A DNA stretch of 64,000 nucleotides from Litorilinea aerophila (GTDB lineage Bacteria > Chloroflexota > Anaerolineae > Caldilineales > Caldilineaceae): assembly GCA_945897075.1 (NCBI GenBank), contig CAMDEX010000002.1, positions 1 through 64,000 on the forward strand, given 5' to 3'. The position numbers were made by a program, and so were the translations under genes. This document shows positions 60,723-64,000 of the stretch, piece by piece. The notes under the pieces were generated by a model that saw only the letters and a list, made by a program, of their open reading frames with translations, was not told the origin of the DNA and searched no databases. Each line of letters starts with the position of its first letter. Position 1 is the first letter of the stretch.

Positions 60723-60976
60723 CTAACGCAGGCCTTCGTGTACAGTCTTGAATACACCGACATTCTCGATCTTGACGAGTTCAGGCAGCAGGCGCAAATT
60801 GTCCAAGATGATTGCCCGGATCAAGCCCACACTCACATCTCTGCTTCCATGCGCAGGAACTGGGATAATTTTCCCAGTTTGTGGATGAATCATCCGCCTG
60901 GGATCGGGCCGACATATCCCAATTGGCGCAGCTTGCGAAAAACATCCGCAGACTTAAGCGGCGTAAGCCGGGGCAT
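60723..60976 (-). pseudogene. HicA-like toxin with a frameshift, fused to another gene's C-terminal relic
   Basis: MPRLTPLKSADVFRKLRQLGYVGPIPGG* then shifted frame RRMIHPQTGKIIPVPAHGSRDVSVGLIRAIILDNLRLL...VHEGLR*. Confidence 0.8.
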
Positions 60977-61226
60977 CATGTACCTCGATCACAACATCGT
61001 CCATGGGCGGAACGGGAAGCCCGAGTTGCAAGGCCAAGACGACATTCCCCTCAATGGCATCGCGCAGGTTTTCACGCGCCTCCTCAAAGCTCTCCCCCTG
61101 GGAAAAGAAACCGCTGGCACCAGGTACATAGGCAACGATCACATCATTTTCATCAACCTCATAGCGTGCATGCTTCAGGGCCGCTTGCGCATAGTGCGAG
61201 ATCGAAAACATCCTGATTTTTGACAT
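60954..61226 (-). CDS. HicB-like antitoxin
   Basis: VIVAYVPGASGFFSQGESFEEARENLRDAIEG. Confidence 0.85.
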   Translation of the reverse strand: MSKIRMFSISHYAQAALKHARYEVDENDVIVAYVPGASGFFSQGESFEEARENLRDAIEGNVVLALQLGLPVPPMDDVVIEVHDAPAYAA

Positions 61227-61378
61227 CTTTTCCTCCTCGCCCAGCATCCGCAACCTGGGCGCTTACCGATGTCGCTCAATATGTCCCGCTACATAAATGA
61301 CGATGACCGGCAAAATCGCTCGTCACTGATCCGCCATGCGCAGCCTCCTGCTATGCGCTGTCACACCCACTGCTCCCC

Positions 61379-61804
61379 TCAGCGGAACAGCCCACTCACC
61401 AGCGCGGCAAAGGTGGGGTTGGCCAGGGTCAGGGCCAGGAGGGCAATGGCGACAAAGATGTTGAGTTTGTAGTTCAGACTCGTGAACCGTTCATTCATCT
61501 CTTTTTCTAGACTCTTGAACTTCTCGTCCACCATGTTGAACCGTTCGTCAACCCGGTTAAACCTTTCTTCAATGACGTTCATCCGCCCCTCGAACAACTC
61601 CCGCGTGACCAATTCCTGGCGCAGCTCCTCCCTCAGTTCGACCTTGATCTGCCCCTTCTTTTCGACGATGGCGGCGTCGGCCCGCTCGTCAATGGCCTGG
61701 ATCGAACGCTCCAGGGCCCGGGCAAAGGTTTCGGCTTTCTGCTTTTCGCCCAAAGCCTCCACCAGCAACTCGTAGGCGTCCCGAGGCAATGAATAGACAG
61801 CCAT
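61379..61804 (-). CDS. Coiled-coil, C-terminally membrane-anchored protein, copy 1
   Basis: RFNRVDERFNMVDEKFKSLEKEMNERFTSLNYKLNIFVAIALLALTLANPTFAALVSGLFR. Confidence 0.75.
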   Translation of the reverse strand: MAVYSLPRDAYELLVEALGEKQKAETFARALERSIQAIDERADAAIVEKKGQIKVELREELRQELVTRELFEGRMNVIEERFNRVDERFNMVDEKFKSLEKEMNERFTSLNYKLNIFVAIALLALTLANPTFAALVSGLFR

Positions 61805-61993
61805 CTCTCCCCCTTGCTCGATGGAACCCAACAAACAAGAACAACTTCACGACTGGGATCACACCCAGCGTTGAAAAAGCCGGTCAGACTACCAGTCCGA
61901 CCTACCCGCCGCTCAGGTTGGTTGGTTGGTTATCAGTCTGATTATCGCTGATTGGGTGGTTTTGCGCAAATCCTGGGGTGTAGGTGCTCACTG

Positions 61994-62317
61994 TTCTGAA
62001 AATAGACAGATTGTATACACGGATGAAAAGGAACACGGATTCAATTTGCGAAATCTGCGTCCTCTGTTCTGAAAATAGACAGATTGTATACACGGATAAA
62101 AGGGAACACGGATTCAATCTGCGTCCTCTGCGAAATCTGCGTTCCTATTTTCATCGTTATCGGTGTCAGCCGGTCGTGTCGCCTGTTCTGAAAATAGCTC
62201 CCGCAAAGACGCAAAGGCGCAGAGAAAAGCAATTTTCATCGTTAGCGGTGTCAACCGGTCGTGTCGCCTGCCCTGAAAATAGCTCCCGCAGAGACGCAAA
62301 GGCGCAGAGAAAAGCAA
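61994..62317. repeat. Two pairs of tandem direct repeats (GTTCTGAAAATAGACAGATTGTATACACGGAT... and TTTTCATCGTTAKCGGTGTCARCCGGTCGTGTCGCC...)
   Basis: Copies read at ~61994/~62067 (unit ~73 nt) and ~62150/~62233 (unit ~84 nt). Confidence 0.9.
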
Positions 62318-62326
62318 TTTTCAGCG

Positions 62327-62698
62327 TTAGCGGAAGAGCCCACTCACCAGCGCGGCAAAGGTGGGGTTGGCCAGGGTCAGGGCCAGGAGGGCAATGGCGA
62401 TAAAGATGTTGAGTTTGTAGTTCAGACTCGTGAACTTCTCATCGACCAGGTTAAATCGCTCGGCGATGACCTTCATGCGCTCCTCAAACAACTCGCGTGT
62501 CACCAGTTCCTGGCGCAGATCATCTCGTAACTCGCTTTTGATCTGCCCCTTCTTCTCGACGATGGCGGCGTCGGCCCGCGCGTCAATGGCCTGGATCGAC
62601 CGCTCCAGCGCCTGGGCAAAGGCTTCGGCTTTCTCCCTTTCGCCCAGAGCTTCCACCAACAACTCGTAGGCATCCCGAGGCAATGAATAGACAGCCAT
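62327..62698 (-). CDS. Coiled-coil, C-terminally membrane-anchored protein, copy 2
   Basis: Near-identical to copy 1 apart from a shorter coiled-coil. Confidence 0.75.
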   Translation of the reverse strand: MAVYSLPRDAYELLVEALGEREKAEAFAQALERSIQAIDARADAAIVEKKGQIKSELRDDLRQELVTRELFEERMKVIAERFNLVDEKFTSLNYKLNIFIAIALLALTLANPTFAALVSGLFR

Positions 62699-62763
62699 CT
62701 CTCCCCCCTGTCCGATGGTCACAGATTCGATTTGTATGGATAGTTTGCTTAGACCAGCGCCTG

Positions 62764-62952
62764 CTAGAGTTGACGCAACGCTTCTGCTGTCTCGGCCCGG
62801 CGCATCCCCTCATGCACGACTTTGAGTACGCCCACGTCCTCAATCTTGGCGATGTACAACTTGATCTTGTCGAGCGGTTCGCCATGTGTAAGCATCTGGC
62901 GCGCAGTGCGTATCCTTACCGCCAGTATAGTCTGATCGAGAGAAAGAAACAA
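62764..62952 (-). pseudogene. C-terminal gene fragment (KIEDVGVLKVVHEGMRRAETAEALRQL)
   Basis: Matches the tail fused to hicA at ~60690-60790 (KIENVGVFKTVHEGLR*VETPEALRRL). Confidence 0.55.
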
Positions 62953-62992
62953 ATCTGTCTACCCAAGCCATCTGTACGTCTGCGCAGCCTCT

Positions 62993-63227
62993 CGCAAAAA
63001 TTCTACAGGCATCCAGCACCTGATCGATCCCCTGTGCAAAAATTCTACAGGCATCCCGCACCTGATCGACCCCCTGCGCAAAAATTCTACGGGCATCCAG
63101 CACCTGATCGATCCCCTGCGCAAAAATTCTGCGGGCATCCAGCACCTGCTCGACCCCCTGCGCAAAAATTCTACAGGCATCCAGCACCTGATCGATCCCC
63201 TGCGCAAAAAAATTCTATGGGCCTCCA
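62993..63227. repeat. 42-nt tandem repeat, ~5.5 copies
   Basis: cgcaaaaattctacaggcatccagcacctgatcgatcccctg repeated with few substitutions. Confidence 0.95.
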
Positions 63228-63555
63228 TGAGCCTACTGCAAGAAGCCCAGCCAGCCACGGATGAACGCTGATGGACACGGATAAAAACGGATTTCTCTCC
63301 TGCGTTTCTCCGCGCCTCTGCGTCTCTGTGTCTCTGCGCCTCTGCGGGAGAATTTCCCCTTTTTCACTTTTGTCAGCACCTGCACCGCCCGCCTTGTAGA
63401 CCTCCCCACGCCCCACGCCCCTCTTTGGCTATCGCTGTGCTTGTCTTTGCACCATGACCAATGGCCTATTGCCAACCAGGAATAGGCGTATTATTGTAGC
63501 AGCAAGCGCGCTTTACTGGACAATTACCTATCGTTCAAAAAAAGGAGACTATCCA

Positions 63556-64000
63556 ATGGCAACAACAACACCGACCACCGACAGCGAACGGCTCGTCAAT
63601 CTGCGCACAGCCCTGGAGAGCAACCTGCGCGACCAGAGCGCCGGCCACCCCTATCTGGCTGCCACAACCGTGGCTGAACTGGAAGCCATCAGCGCACAGT
63701 TGGGTGCGGCTGTCCACAACATGGCCCAGTCCACAGCCACGCACAGGGCGGCTCTGGCGGCCAGCACAGAGGCCATCACAGCCCTGCAAGCCCAGGTGCG
63801 CCAGGTCTGGAGCACCATGCGTTGGCGGGTGCGCTGGCAGGGGACTCACCCTGCTGTGTTGGCCTACTACCATCTGCCCACCCACCGCACACCCTATCCC
63901 AAGCGTCGCGACGGCTGGTTGGAACTGGCCGAGCGGCTGCTGCAAGGGGATGCGGCCGCCATCCAGGCTGGCTACCCCAGCGCCGCCGACACCCCTGCCC
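63556..64000 (+). CDS. Hypothetical protein, truncated by window end
   Basis: RBS aaaggag, ATG; MATTTPTTDSERLVNLRTALESNLRDQSAGHPYLAATTVAELEAI..., open to the last base. Confidence 0.7.
   Translation, partial: MATTTPTTDSERLVNLRTALESNLRDQSAGHPYLAATTVAELEAISAQLGAAVHNMAQSTATHRAALAASTEAITALQAQVRQVWSTMRWRVRWQGTHPAVLAYYHLPTHRTPYPKRRDGWLELAERLLQGDAAAIQAGYPSAADTPA

Noticed and set aside
62993-63227. CRISPR array
   Set aside because: The 42-nt units are contiguous with no unique spacers and no cas genes; it is a minisatellite.

Overview
The window is a bacterial chromosomal segment. Gene content and repeat style look Chloroflexota-like, but that taxonomic guess is inference only.

~1-21 kb is mostly housekeeping/accessory: LysM/FG-GAP secreted protein, ZnuA-like lipoprotein, Lon-like protease plus an orphan XRE regulator, a DUF4258-type pair, a PASTA lipoprotein, a stand-alone I9-like protein next to a subtilase, PepA, an aminotransferase, tRNA-Arg(CCG), and a MarR + two-ABC-exporter operon.

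~21.6-59.8 kb is a large surface-glycan locus, mostly on the minus strand: O-antigen ligase, CapD/PglF-like dehydratase, PglE/PglD/PglC-like genes, E1alpha/E1beta TPP enzymes, DegT aminotransferases, glycosyltransferases, WbpG-HisF-HisH amidotransferase set, Wzy, Wzx, and WecB/WbpB/D/E-like genes.

Most notable: diverse toxin-antitoxin (TA)-like modules are wedged between the glycan genes. Several end in 4-nt overlaps with the start of a DegT aminotransferase. The series [TA]-[aminotransferase or its C-terminal relic] repeats at least three times between 28.9 and 32.6 kb.

Other points: internally deleted pglC-like gene, wbpA-like relic, frameshifted mazF and hicA, a PIN toxin whose catalytic Asp lies upstream of any start codon, a mosaic tandem duplication of an AAA-ATPase/nuclease-like gene, heptamer STRR arrays, a 42-nt minisatellite and several interspersed repeat families.

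All calls come from reading the sequence and ORF translations; no database search was run.
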